From assembly GCA_000824785.1 (NCBI GenBank), contig CCNB01000043.1, positions 188,107 through 252,106 on the forward strand: a DNA stretch of 64,000 bases, written 5' to 3'. Positions 34,087 through 43,275 of the stretch are shown piece after piece (the stretch's first letter is position 1; every line of letters begins with the position of its first letter). Source of the DNA: Mesorhizobium plurifarium (GTDB taxonomy: Bacteria; Pseudomonadota; Alphaproteobacteria; Rhizobiales; Rhizobiaceae). The notes beneath the pieces are model-generated. The model had not been told where the DNA came from, made no database searches, and saw nothing but the letters and a program-made list of their open reading frames with translations. A program made the position numbers and the translations under genes.

Positions 34087-34689
34087 ATGGTGGGGCGAGG
34101 TGCTTCGCACATGCGCGAGCGGTCCAACATCGGAGCAGGTCTCTGCGCGGCGGCGCTCCTGTCGTGCGCCCTCCTCTTTGCCTCCGCTGCAATGGCCCAG
34201 GAATGGACGACCTCGCTCGTCGATATCCATCAGGGTTCCCCACTCAGCGACAAAGCCAGGGGCCTCGGCAACGGCGGTTACGAGTTGCAGAGCGGGAGCT
34301 GGGTGTCGTTCAACCACTGGTACAGTGCCAACTGGGTCGACATGCATGTGGACCTTCTCACCCAGATCACACCCGATACCGGCATTCTTTGGGGATTTGG
34401 CACAGGCGAGCAAGCCGAGAAATACCGCATCGAGCCCAGCCTGAAGCTTGGCTTTCTCACCCAGGTCCATCCCAACCCGAACAGCACTCTGTCGCTTTCG
34501 GTCATCTCGACCATCGGCGGCGGCCTCACTGAAAAGCCATGCGAAGCCGACTACGGCGACCTTGGCACCTACAGCGTCAATTGCCGGCTCGCGGCGGGCA
34601 TGACGGCGCCGGAGGAAACCTTGAAATACCTGGTCAGCGCCAAGCCGGAGACCATGCATCTCTGGTTGAATTACCGTCTCACTTTCTGA
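34087..34689 (+). CDS. Exported protein, predicted small outer-membrane beta-barrel
   Basis: Up to 200 residues with a signal peptide (LCAAALLSCALLFASAAMAQ, cleavage before EWTT). The mature part is beta-rich with alternating polar and hydrophobic residues (WVDMHVDLLTQI, KYRIEPSLKLGFLTQV, STLSLSVISTIGG, MHLWLNYRLTF). It ends in phenylalanine, as outer-membrane barrels do. ATG at 34111 (MRERSNIG) is a plausible alternative start since GAGG lies ten bases before it. No named family recognised. It is followed after 15 bases by a secreted subtilase, so the pair is probably an operon. Confidence 0.7.
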   Translation: MVGRGASHMRERSNIGAGLCAAALLSCALLFASAAMAQEWTTSLVDIHQGSPLSDKARGLGNGGYELQSGSWVSFNHWYSANWVDMHVDLLTQITPDTGILWGFGTGEQAEKYRIEPSLKLGFLTQVHPNPNSTLSLSVISTIGGGLTEKPCEADYGDLGTYSVNCRLAAGMTAPEETLKYLVSAKPETMHLWLNYRLTF

Positions 34690-34704
34690 TCGCGGGAGCC
34701 GCAA

Positions 34705-35733
34705 ATGAACATCATCTCGTGCCCGAATTCGCGCCCGTCCAGGTTCTCGTTGGACTGGAGAATGACCATGAAGTTGGGCGTTGCGGCCGCTTTTGCCATC
34801 CTTTCGGCGCCGATTGCCTCGGCGCAGGAGGTTCTCAGCGCGGACGAGACGGCTGCGCTCTGCCATGGCGGCGGCTCCATCTGCGTGAGCGCAAGGATCC
34901 CTGTCGCGCGCACGGCGCAAACGGTACAGAGCTGGATGAGCCCCGACGTCGGCGCCGCATGGGCAGCCGGCTACAAGGGCAAGGGCGTCACCATCACCTT
35001 GGTTGACGACTTCAGCAGCACGTCGCGTTTTTCCGGCAATTTCGGCATCGGCACCCAATACCAGCGGCACGGCGAATGGACGCGCGAGGAGGCAAGCATG
35101 ATTGCTCCGGCGGCGACCATACGCTCCAAGGATTTCTCGACCGGCACGGCCGTTTCGCTGGCGAGCGGCCGCAACGTGCTCAACCTCAGCTACGGCATGT
35201 ACACCACCGCGGGCTACAGCCCGAACCAGATCTGGTGGGCTCCGGAGGAGGCTTCGATCATCACCTACGCCACCAAGGGTTCGGCCATCGTCTCGAAGGC
35301 GGCCGGCAACGACTCGGTCGCCGTCGGCGGGATCACCGGTGGCCAGCAGGACTATCTCGACCTTGCTCTGATCGGCAAACCGACGGCGATCTTCGTCGGC
35401 GCGCTGTCGACAAACGGCGCCACGGCCAACAAGGCCCAGCTCGCCTGGTATTCCGACTATGCCGGCTCCAACCCGGCTGTGCAGAGCCATTTCCTGGTGG
35501 TCGGCGTCGAGGGTGACAAGACCGGTCTCTATGGAACGTCCTTCGCCGCGCCCATCATCTCCGGCTATGCCGCGATCATCGGCAGCAAGTTCACCAAGGC
35601 GACGCCTGTTCAGATCACCAATGACCTGCTCAACACGGCCCGCACCGACACGCTGGTGAATTACGACCCGTCCATCTACGGCAAGGGCGAGGCAAGCCTT
35701 TCCCGCGCGCTCGCCCCCGTGGCGATCCATTGA
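34705..35733 (+). CDS. Secreted S8-family (subtilisin-like) serine protease
   Basis: The 342-residue protein has a signal peptide (MTMKLGVAAAFAILSAPIASAQ) preceded by a 19-residue extension; the ATG at 34705 has GGGAG six bases before it, while ATG 34762 or 34768 would give a normal signal length. The subtilase triad can be placed: Asp in ITLVDDF (101/102), His in QRHGEW (122), the oxyanion Asn in KAAGNDS (202) and Ser in GTSFAAP (279). The His box is unlike the usual HGTHVAG, so the enzyme is divergent. No inhibitor-type propeptide and no barrel domain. It follows the predicted outer-membrane protein. Confidence 0.8.
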   Translation: MNIISCPNSRPSRFSLDWRMTMKLGVAAAFAILSAPIASAQEVLSADETAALCHGGGSICVSARIPVARTAQTVQSWMSPDVGAAWAAGYKGKGVTITLVDDFSSTSRFSGNFGIGTQYQRHGEWTREEASMIAPAATIRSKDFSTGTAVSLASGRNVLNLSYGMYTTAGYSPNQIWWAPEEASIITYATKGSAIVSKAAGNDSVAVGGITGGQQDYLDLALIGKPTAIFVGALSTNGATANKAQLAWYSDYAGSNPAVQSHFLVVGVEGDKTGLYGTSFAAPIISGYAAIIGSKFTKATPVQITNDLLNTARTDTLVNYDPSIYGKGEASLSRALAPVAIH

Positions 35734-35757
35734 CAGGCGCCGGGCTGCCTGAACAGG

Positions 35758-37026
35758 CTAGATTTCCAAGGCCTGCGCGGCGCGTTTCATGAGCGCGCCG
35801 CGTTCCAAGGTAAAACCCGACTCGACCCATTCCTTCTCAAGATTCTTCAGCGTGGCGCCGAGCTTCGGCCCCGGCGAGGCGCCAAGCGCGGTCAGGTCGG
35901 CGCCCTTGATCGGAAACACCGGCTTTTGCCATTTCAGCGTAAAACTGAGCAGGCGTGAGAAGCCGCCGGCCTCCATCATCGCCTGATTGTCCTCGACGGC
36001 GCGCGTCCGCGCCGCGGCAAGCGCCAGCCGGATGCGGTCGAGATAGCCGTCGCGATCGCCGTAATAGAGTTTCTTGGCCAGTTCGGTCTCGGTCGTCTTG
36101 GCATCCGGCGCAACGGTCAGCGCCCAATGCCGCAGCCGGCCGGCATCGTCGTTCGACAATCGCAGCCGCTCGCCTAGCGTCTTCATACGCACGGCATCGG
36201 GCGGAACGATCGCCTCGAGCCTCAGCATCGGATCGGGGGCCCAGCCGAGATCTTTTCCAGCCTTGACCAGGCCATGGATGGCGTCGATGCCCCATTTCTC
36301 GCTTTCCGGCAGCACGGCGGTGAGCACGCCGGCCTGGCGCATCCAAAGCAGCGCGCGCGACGGATCCGCGGCCGACAACAGCTTCTTCACTTCGGACCAG
36401 ACCCGTTCGGCGGAAAGCTGAACAAGCCCGTCCTTCAGTCTTGCGCAGGCCTTCAGGCCTTCCGCGTCCGGCCGTCCGTCGCCATACCAGGCAAAGAACC
36501 GGAAAAAGCGCAGGATGCGCAGATAATCCTCGCGGATGCGCGCTTCCGCGTCGCCGATGAAACGCAACCGCCGCGCCTCTATATCGGCGATGCCGCCGAC
36601 AAGGTCGACGATCGTGCCGTCGGCTTCGGCATAGAGCGCGTTGATGGTGAAGTCGCGCCGCTCGGCGTCCGCTTTCCAGTCGCGGCCGAAGATCACTTTT
36701 GCCCGCCGCCCGTCGGTCTCGACATCGGCCCTGAGCGTCGTCACCTCGTAAGGCTTGCCGCCGGCGATCACCGTGACCGTGCCATGCTCGATTCCTGTCG
36801 GCACCGTCTTGAAGCCGGCCGCCGCGGCGCGCCGGATCGTTTCCTCGGGCACGGTGGTCGCGGCGATGTCGATGTCGGCGACCGGCTGGCCGATCAACGC
36901 GTTGCGCACCGCGCCGCCGGCGACGCGCGCTTCCTCGCCGCCCTGCTTCAGCGCCGCAAGAAGCTTCTGCAGATGCTTTTCAGCCAGCCAATCGGCCCTG
37001 CCCGAGAGTGACGCCTCAGCGCTCAA
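35758..37026 (-). CDS. cca: CCA tRNA nucleotidyltransferase / polymerase-type head domain
   Basis: The 422-residue class II nucleotidyltransferase has the head domain with GGAVRNALIG and catalytic DIDIA (DxD) motif, the RRDFTINAL box, and the RIREDYLRILRFFRF segment after it. It adds or repairs the 3' CCA of tRNA. In alphaproteobacteria the same family is sometimes split into A- and CC-adding enzymes; this cannot be told here. Its start overlaps the stop of the Nudix gene by four bases, in a three-gene run. Confidence 0.92.
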   Translation of the reverse strand: MSAEASLSGRADWLAEKHLQKLLAALKQGGEEARVAGGAVRNALIGQPVADIDIAATTVPEETIRRAAAAGFKTVPTGIEHGTVTVIAGGKPYEVTTLRADVETDGRRAKVIFGRDWKADAERRDFTINALYAEADGTIVDLVGGIADIEARRLRFIGDAEARIREDYLRILRFFRFFAWYGDGRPDAEGLKACARLKDGLVQLSAERVWSEVKKLLSAADPSRALLWMRQAGVLTAVLPESEKWGIDAIHGLVKAGKDLGWAPDPMLRLEAIVPPDAVRMKTLGERLRLSNDDAGRLRHWALTVAPDAKTTETELAKKLYYGDRDGYLDRIRLALAAARTRAVEDNQAMMEAGGFSRLLSFTLKWQKPVFPIKGADLTALGASPGPKLGATLKNLEKEWVESGFTLERGALMKRAAQALEI

Positions 37027-37658
37027 CCGTAAAGCCTTTCATAGAGCGTGCGGATGATGCCGGCGGTGACGCCCCAGATGCGCTGGCCGCCATAGGGCAT
37101 CTCGTAGAAGAACCATTCCAGCTCGTTCCACATGCGGCTGTCGCGCGCGTGGTTGGCCGGGTCCATCAGGAAACTCAAGGGCACCTCGAAGGCGGCATCG
37201 ACTTCATCGGCATTGAGCGTCAGCGAAAAATCCGGCCGAACAATGGAAAGCACGGGCACGATGCGGTAACCGCTGCCAGAGACGTAGTCGGGCATACGAC
37301 CGACGATCTCGATATGCTCGCGATCCAGGCCGATCTCCTCAAAAGTCTCGCGCAACGCCGTGGCTTCAGGGCTCTCGTCGGTCGGGTCGATGGTGCCGCC
37401 CGGAAAAGCCACCTGGCCGGAATGGCTGCGCAGCTTCTCGGCGCGCTTGGTGAAGAGCACCATGGCGCCCTCGGCGCGGTCGATCACCGGGATCAGCACC
37501 GCCGCGTCGCGCAATGGCTTGACGCGCTCGAGCCTGGGATGGCCGGGATTGAAGCGATGATCGCCGAAATCGTCACCTGGCTGCGCTTCGGCCTGCGCCG
37601 CGACGCGCGCCCGAAAATCCGCAATCGAAAACGGCGCCGGCGTCACCTGGTCCATCAC
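37023..37658 (-). CDS. CoA pyrophosphatase (Nudix hydrolase)
   Basis: The 211-residue Nudix protein has the CoA-specific element LRSHSGQVAFPGG ahead of the Nudix box G-x5-E-x7-RE-x2-EE-x-G, seen in GGTIDPTDESPEATALRETFEEIG (Glu residues in REtfEEiG bind Mg). NudL-type enzymes cleave CoA and its derivatives to phosphopantetheine and 3',5'-ADP. ATGA overlaps on both sides join it to DUF1285 upstream and cca downstream. Confidence 0.9.
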   Translation of the reverse strand: MMDQVTPAPFSIADFRARVAAQAEAQPGDDFGDHRFNPGHPRLERVKPLRDAAVLIPVIDRAEGAMVLFTKRAEKLRSHSGQVAFPGGTIDPTDESPEATALRETFEEIGLDREHIEIVGRMPDYVSGSGYRIVPVLSIVRPDFSLTLNADEVDAAFEVPLSFLMDPANHARDSRMWNELEWFFYEMPYGGQRIWGVTAGIIRTLYERLYG

Positions 37659-38329
37659 GCGCTCAGCCGTCTGAGCTTCTCGGCCGGCATGATCGGATAG
37701 ACCTCGCCGCCCGAGCGGACCGAGAACATCGTCTTGCCGTCGATGTCGATCTCCTCGCCATGCTCGACCAGTTCGTACATGACCGGCCGCGCCACCAGGG
37801 CTTCCAGCCGCCCGCGCACCAGCACATAAGGCTTCAACCCGCCGGTTTCGTCCTCGTCGACGAAGCGTAGCGGATGGCCGGGTCCGGCGGCGACGACGTC
37901 GCCGACATTGGTGCGGAAAGTGATGACCTGGTCGTCCCCGCTTCCGGAAACATTCATTTCGACGGCGATGAAGGGCGCGTCGGCGACGCGTATCCCGACC
38001 CGCTCGACCGGCGTCACCAGATAGGTCTTGCCGTCGGCATCCTTGCGCAGAACGCTGGAAAAAAGCTGTACCAGCGGCATGCGGCCGATCGGCGTGCCGA
38101 GATAGAACCAGGTGCCGTCCGCCTTGATCTCCATGTCGAGGTCGCCGCAGAAGTCCGGATTCCAGCGCTCGACCGGCGCAGGCCCCTTACCGGCCCGCGC
38201 CGCGCGCGAGATCAGCGCCTCCAGGCCCCGCGCCTCGGTGGCGCCAGTCAGACTCTGTTTGCCCAAGCTCTCTTTGCTCAGGTTCTGCTCGCCCGGGCTT
38301 TGTTCAAGATGTTCGCTGCGTTCGGCCAT
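37655..38329 (-). CDS. DUF1285 protein
   Basis: The 224-residue protein has the DUF1285 fold: WNPDFCGDLDMEIKADGTWFYLGTPIGRMPLVQLFSSVLRKDADGKTYLVTPVERVGIRVAD in its first half and VLVRGRLEALVARPVMYEL later. An N-terminal stretch of about 40 residues is Ser/Gln/Leu-rich and weakly conserved. ATG at 38329 has no strong ribosome site; a GTG two codons upstream is possible. It is first of three overlapping genes (DUF1285–Nudix–cca), an arrangement conserved in Rhizobiales. It is divergent from moxR. Function unknown. Confidence 0.88.
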   Translation of the reverse strand: MAERSEHLEQSPGEQNLSKESLGKQSLTGATEARGLEALISRAARAGKGPAPVERWNPDFCGDLDMEIKADGTWFYLGTPIGRMPLVQLFSSVLRKDADGKTYLVTPVERVGIRVADAPFIAVEMNVSGSGDDQVITFRTNVGDVVAAGPGHPLRFVDEDETGGLKPYVLVRGRLEALVARPVMYELVEHGEEIDIDGKTMFSVRSGGEVYPIMPAEKLRRLSA

Positions 38330-38483
38330 GGTCACGAAATAGTCACTGTTGTCCCGATTGTCAGCCTTGTCCGCCGGAGTCTGTGATTTAAGTTCAATTA
38401 CAGGCGCCAGCTGAGGCCGAATCGCGGCATTCTGCGGCATCGAGAATGCAGGCCGGTATCTCCAACCACAAGGATCGAGCGGC

Positions 38484-39488
38484 ATGAGCGTGATGATCAA
38501 GGAAAGCCCGACCAGCGAAAAAGCGATGATCGAGGAAGCCGAAAAGGCGCTGGCCGACATCTCCAGGGTCCGCGACGCGGTCGGCCGGGTGATCTTCGGC
38601 CAGGAAGCCGTCGTCGAGCGCACGCTGGTGGCGCTGCTGGCGGGCGGCCATGCGCTGCTGGTCGGGGTGCCGGGCCTCGCCAAGACCAAGCTGGTCGAGA
38701 CGTTGGGCATCGTGCTCGGCCTCGATTCGCGACGCGTCCAGTTCACGCCCGACCTGATGCCGTCGGACATCCTCGGCTCCGAGGTGATGGAGCAGGACGA
38801 GTTCGGCAAGCGCTCCTTCCGCTTCATTTCCGGGCCGATTTTCACGCAATTGCTGATGGCGGACGAGATCAACCGCGCCTCGCCGCGCACGCAGTCGGCG
38901 CTGCTGCAGGCGATGCAGGAATATCATGTCACCATCGCCGGCGCCCGCTACGACCTGCCTTCGCCCTTCCATGTGCTGGCGACGCAGAACCCGCTGGAGC
39001 AAGAAGGCACCTACCCGCTCCCCGAGGCCCAACTCGACCGCTTCCTGATGCAGGTCGACATCCTCTATCCGGAAATCGAGGCGGAACGCCGCATCCTGCT
39101 CGAAACCACCGGCGTCGACGAAGCCAAGGCCGACAAGGTGCTGCAGCCGGCGAGATTGAAGGAAATTCAGACGCTGATCCGCCGCATGCCGGTGCCGGAA
39201 AGCGTCGTCGAGGCGATCCTCAAGCTGGTTCGCTCGGCGCGGCCCGGCCAGGGCGATGCCGAGACCGACAAGCACGTCGCCTGGGGGCCGGGTCCGCGCG
39301 CCAGCCAGGCGCTGACCCTGTGCGCCCGCGCCCGCGCCCTATATGATGGCAGGTTGGCGCCTTCGGTCGACGACGTTCGCGCCCTGGCCGAACCGGTGCT
39401 GCAGCATCGTATGGCGCTGACTTTCGCCGCCCGCGCCGAAGGCACTTCCGTGCGTGACGTGGTGGCGAAGCTGGCAAAAGGCATCTGA
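38484..39488 (+). CDS. MoxR-type AAA+ ATPase
   Basis: The 334-residue AAA+ protein has the MoxR Walker A variant GVPGLAKTK and Walker B LLMADEINRASPRTQSALLQAMQE, followed by sensor 1 (LATQNPLEQEGTYPLPEAQLDRF). MoxR ATPases act as chaperones that mature or regulate cell-envelope or enzyme complexes containing VWA proteins. It leads a four-gene operon with DUF58, DUF4159 and a large membrane protein; the last base of its stop is shared with the next ATG. Confidence 0.95.
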   Translation: MSVMIKESPTSEKAMIEEAEKALADISRVRDAVGRVIFGQEAVVERTLVALLAGGHALLVGVPGLAKTKLVETLGIVLGLDSRRVQFTPDLMPSDILGSEVMEQDEFGKRSFRFISGPIFTQLLMADEINRASPRTQSALLQAMQEYHVTIAGARYDLPSPFHVLATQNPLEQEGTYPLPEAQLDRFLMQVDILYPEIEAERRILLETTGVDEAKADKVLQPARLKEIQTLIRRMPVPESVVEAILKLVRSARPGQGDAETDKHVAWGPGPRASQALTLCARARALYDGRLAPSVDDVRALAEPVLQHRMALTFAARAEGTSVRDVVAKLAKGI

Positions 39489-40450
39489 TGGGTCGAATAG
39501 GCGAGGTCCAGGCACCGGTTGCGACGCGCGACGCGCTCGCCCGTGGCCGGTTGCGGGCTTCATTGGTGCCGGACCTGCTGGTCGAGGCGCGCCGTATCGT
39601 CAACACGGTGATCGCCGGCTGGCATGGCCGCCGCAAGCGCGGCATCGGCGAGAATTTCTGGCAGTTCCGGCCCTATGTCGAAGGCGATTCCTCGCGCATA
39701 GACTGGCGCCGCTCGGCGAGAGACGATCATACCTATGTGCGTGACCGTGAATGGGAAGCCGCGCACACCGTCTGGCTGTGGGCCGACCCTTCGCCTTCCA
39801 TGCTCTACAAATCCGCCGCGGCAAGCGTTTCCAAGGAATCGCGCGCGCTGGTGCTGGCGCTAGCCCTGGCCGAGCTTTTGTCGCGCAGCGGCGAGCGCAT
39901 CGCCTGGCCGGACCTGACCGACCCGTTCACCGCCCGCAACGGCGCCGAGCGCATCGCCGCGCAGCTGAGCCACGCCGCCGCGCTACCCGCCAAACCGGAT
40001 CTCTCGGCCATCCGCCGCTTCTGCGACATCGTGCTCGTCAGCGATTTCCTCGATCCGGCCGAGGAAACCATGGCCTGGCTCGACGTGCTCGCCCGCCACG
40101 GCGTGCGCGCGCATCTGATCGAGGTGGCCGACCCGGCCGAGGAAACCTTCCCCTATGCCGGCCGCACCGAATTCACCGATCCCGAGACCGGCGACAAGCT
40201 GACCGCCGGTCGCGCCGAGATGCTGGCCGAGGAATACCGCCTGCTCTACAAGGCCCGCCGCGAGGAACTGGCCGCCTGGTGCAAGCGTCTCGGCTGGAGC
40301 TACACGGTCAACCACACCGACCGCCTCGCCTCCGAGGCGCTGGTGCGCGTCCACATGGCGATGACCGTGGAAGGCGGCCATGCAGGGTTGATTGCCAGAG
40401 GCAATCATACCGGGTCAATTGCCAATCGAGCCGGAAAGGCGGTCGCATGA
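39488..40450 (+). CDS. DUF58 protein
   Basis: The 320-residue protein has the DUF58 core GIGENFWQFRPYVEGDSSRIDWRRSARDDHTYVRDREWE, followed by a VWA-like fold (HTVWLWADPSPSMLYKSA, with a DxSxS-like MIDAS loop written ADPSPS). DUF58 proteins work with MoxR ATPases. It shares one base with the moxR stop, and its own stop overlaps the next ATG (ATGA). Confidence 0.92.
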   Translation: MGRIGEVQAPVATRDALARGRLRASLVPDLLVEARRIVNTVIAGWHGRRKRGIGENFWQFRPYVEGDSSRIDWRRSARDDHTYVRDREWEAAHTVWLWADPSPSMLYKSAAASVSKESRALVLALALAELLSRSGERIAWPDLTDPFTARNGAERIAAQLSHAAALPAKPDLSAIRRFCDIVLVSDFLDPAEETMAWLDVLARHGVRAHLIEVADPAEETFPYAGRTEFTDPETGDKLTAGRAEMLAEEYRLLYKARREELAAWCKRLGWSYTVNHTDRLASEALVRVHMAMTVEGGHAGLIARGNHTGSIANRAGKAVA

Positions 40451-43272
40451 GCTGGCTGCCGCTTTCCTTCGGGGCGCCCATGGTGCTGTGGGGCCTTCTG
40501 GCGCTGCCGGTGATCTGGTGGCTGCTGCGCCTCACCCCGCCCAGGCCGCAAACGGAGGTTTTCCCGCCGCTGAGAATCCTCGCCCGGGTCTTGAGGCGCG
40601 AGGAAACCCCGCAGCAAAGCCCGTGGTGGCTGACGCTGCTTCGGCTGCTGATGGCGGCGCTCGTCGTGATGGCGCTGGCCGAGCCGGTCTTCAATCCGCG
40701 CGAAAAACTGCCGGCGGAAGGTGCTGCGCTCGCGCTTGTCGTCGACAATGGCTGGGCAAGTGCGGCCGACTGGAACAAGCGCGTCGCCACCGCCGAGCGG
40801 CTGATCGCCGACGCCGGTTCGAACGGCGTGCCGGTCGTGATCGCCTTCACCGCCGAGAAGCCCAATGCCGAGATCGGTCCTTTCGACGCCTCGGCCGCGC
40901 TCGACCACCTGCGCGCCGCCAAGCCGCGGCCGATCCCGACCGACAGGCCCGCCGTCTACGCCCGCGTCGCCGCCGCGCTGGAACGCCTGCCTGGCGCCAG
41001 CGTCGCGGTGCTTGCCGATGGGCTTGCCGCCAAGGGCGACGAGGCCGCTTTCAAGACGCTGCTCGAAAAGAACGCGGCCCGGCTGGTCTGGGCCACATCC
41101 GATCGGGCTTCCGTGACCGGCCTGATCGGCGCCGACAACCAGGTCGACGGTTTCGCGCTGACCGCCATCCGATCGCCGGGCAATCCGGCGCCGGCGCAGG
41201 TCACCGCGGGTGCCTTCGACGACAAGGGCCGCCGCATCGCCGATGCGACGCTGACCTTCGCGCCGGGCGAAGCCACCGCCACGGGGACGATGGCGGTCCC
41301 CTTCGAGCTGCGCAACGATTTCGCTTCGATCGCGCTCGACGGCGAGCACCAGGCCGGCGCCGTGCGCGTGCTGGACGAGAGCTCGAAACGCCGCCGCGTC
41401 GGCCTTCTGTCGCAGGCCGAGGCCGACCAGGCGCAGCCGCTTCTGTCGCCGCTCTACTATATTCGCCGCGCCCTGCAGCCCTTCGCCGACCTGGTCGAGC
41501 CGTCGAGCGCCGATCTGGCCGACGCCATTCCGCAGCTTCTCGACCAGAAGCCGGCGATGATCATCATGGCCGACGTCGGCACCATCCCGGCGCAGGTCAA
41601 GCAGCGTCTGGTCGACTGGGTCGACAAGGGCGGCACGCTGGTGCGCTTTGCGGGTCCCCGCCTTGCAGCGGCCGGCAATGACGACGATCTTTTGCCGGTC
41701 AGGCTGCGCAGCGGCGAGCGCGCGCTGGGCGGCGCGCTGTCCTGGACCACGCCGCAGGCGGTTACCGAATTCCCGAAGAACGGTCCCTTCGCCGATCTTT
41801 CCCCGCCCTCCGAGGTGACGGTGAGCCGGCAGGTTCTGGCCGAGCCGACGCCCGACATCGTCGAGCGCACCTGGGCCACGCTTGCCGACGGCACGCCGTT
41901 GGTGACGGGCATGAAGAAGGACAAGGGCACGCTGGTGCTCTTCCACGTGACGCCCGAGGCGACCTGGTCGAACCTGCCGATCTCCGGCAGCTTCGTCGAA
42001 ATGCTGAGGCGCATTGTCCAGCTGTCGCGCAACCAGGGCGCGGCGATCGCCAATGCCGAGGCCACCGCCGCATCGCTGGCACCCTACCGCATGATCGGCG
42101 CCGACGGCATGCTGACGCCGCCCTCGCCGGATGCCCGGCCGCTGGTGCCCGGCGCCGGTCCGCTGCCGGTGACCTTGGAAAATCCGCCCGGCCTCTACGG
42201 CTCGGAGACGGGCGTCTTCGCGCATAATCTGCTCGACGCGTCGAGCACGTTCGCGCCGCTGGTCCGCCCGCAGGTTTCGCTGCCGGTGACAGCCATCCCC
42301 TATGCCTTCGACGAATCGGAGAACCTCAAGGGACCGCTGGTTGCCATCGCGCTCCTGTTGATGGCGCTCGACACCTTGGCCGTGTTCTGGATGGGCGGCC
42401 TGCTGGCGCGCCGGCCGCGCCGCGCAGGCACGGCGGCGGCGACCGCCGCGGCCGTCCTGGTCGTGCTGGGCGGGGTCTTCGGCCATGCCGATCTTGTCCG
42501 CGCCGACGATTCGAAGCCCGGCGACGCGCAGGCGATCGAGGATATTTCGAAAACCCGCATCGCATATGTCATCACCGGCGAGCCGGGCGTGGATTCGATC
42601 AGCCGCGCCGGCCTCGAGGGTCTCACGCGTTTCCTGATCGAGAAGACCGCGCTCGAGCCTGGACCGCCGGCCGGCGTCGATATCGCCAAGGATGAACTGT
42701 CCTTCTTCCCGCTGATCTATTGGCCGATCGATGCGACGGCGCCCATGCCGAGCCAAGCGGCGATTGCCCGCATCGATGCCTATATGCAGCAGGGCGGCAC
42801 GGTCCTGTTCGACACCCGCGACCAGTTCTCCAACGGCATCGGCGCCGGCTCGGCAAGCCCGGCGACCGAGCGGCTGCGCGACATCCTCGGCAATCTCAAC
42901 GTGCCGCCGCTGGAGCCGGTGCCGTCGGACCACGTGCTGACCAAATCCTTCTTCATCCTTCCGGAGTTCCCCGGCCGCTTCAACGGCAGCCCGCTCTGGG
43001 TCGAGGCCTCGCTCGACGCAAGCAACACCGAGAACCGCCCCGTGCGCACCGGCGACGGCGTCTCGCCGATCATGATCACCGCCAATGATTTCGCCGGCGC
43101 CTGGGCGATCGACGAGAACGGCGATCCGATGCTGCCGACCGTGCCGCCGGACCCGATGCAGCGTGTCTACGCGCTGCGCGCCGGGGTCAACATCATGATG
43201 TACATGCTGACCGGCAACTACAAATCCGATCAGGTGCATGTGCCCGTGCTGCTCGAACGGCTGGGGCAGTAG
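40447..43272 (+). CDS. Large membrane protein with BatA-like N-terminus and DUF4159
   Basis: The 941-residue protein begins with the BatA-type segment (PLSFGAPMVLWGLLALPVIWWLLRLTPPRPQ and a second helix near 70). A VWA-like domain with VVDNGWASAADWNK follows, then a glutamine-amidotransferase-like region (about 350–450). Near the end of the first two thirds is a pair of membrane helices, and the C-terminal third is DUF4159 (KTRIAYVITGEPGVDSISRAGLEGLTRF, FPLIYWPIDATAPMP, GGTVLFDTRDQF). Role within the MoxR system unknown; likely an envelope-anchored complex. Confidence 0.9.
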   Translation: MSWLPLSFGAPMVLWGLLALPVIWWLLRLTPPRPQTEVFPPLRILARVLRREETPQQSPWWLTLLRLLMAALVVMALAEPVFNPREKLPAEGAALALVVDNGWASAADWNKRVATAERLIADAGSNGVPVVIAFTAEKPNAEIGPFDASAALDHLRAAKPRPIPTDRPAVYARVAAALERLPGASVAVLADGLAAKGDEAAFKTLLEKNAARLVWATSDRASVTGLIGADNQVDGFALTAIRSPGNPAPAQVTAGAFDDKGRRIADATLTFAPGEATATGTMAVPFELRNDFASIALDGEHQAGAVRVLDESSKRRRVGLLSQAEADQAQPLLSPLYYIRRALQPFADLVEPSSADLADAIPQLLDQKPAMIIMADVGTIPAQVKQRLVDWVDKGGTLVRFAGPRLAAAGNDDDLLPVRLRSGERALGGALSWTTPQAVTEFPKNGPFADLSPPSEVTVSRQVLAEPTPDIVERTWATLADGTPLVTGMKKDKGTLVLFHVTPEATWSNLPISGSFVEMLRRIVQLSRNQGAAIANAEATAASLAPYRMIGADGMLTPPSPDARPLVPGAGPLPVTLENPPGLYGSETGVFAHNLLDASSTFAPLVRPQVSLPVTAIPYAFDESENLKGPLVAIALLLMALDTLAVFWMGGLLARRPRRAGTAAATAAAVLVVLGGVFGHADLVRADDSKPGDAQAIEDISKTRIAYVITGEPGVDSISRAGLEGLTRFLIEKTALEPGPPAGVDIAKDELSFFPLIYWPIDATAPMPSQAAIARIDAYMQQGGTVLFDTRDQFSNGIGAGSASPATERLRDILGNLNVPPLEPVPSDHVLTKSFFILPEFPGRFNGSPLWVEASLDASNTENRPVRTGDGVSPIMITANDFAGAWAIDENGDPMLPTVPPDPMQRVYALRAGVNIMMYMLTGNYKSDQVHVPVLLERLGQ

Positions 43273-43275
43273 GTC

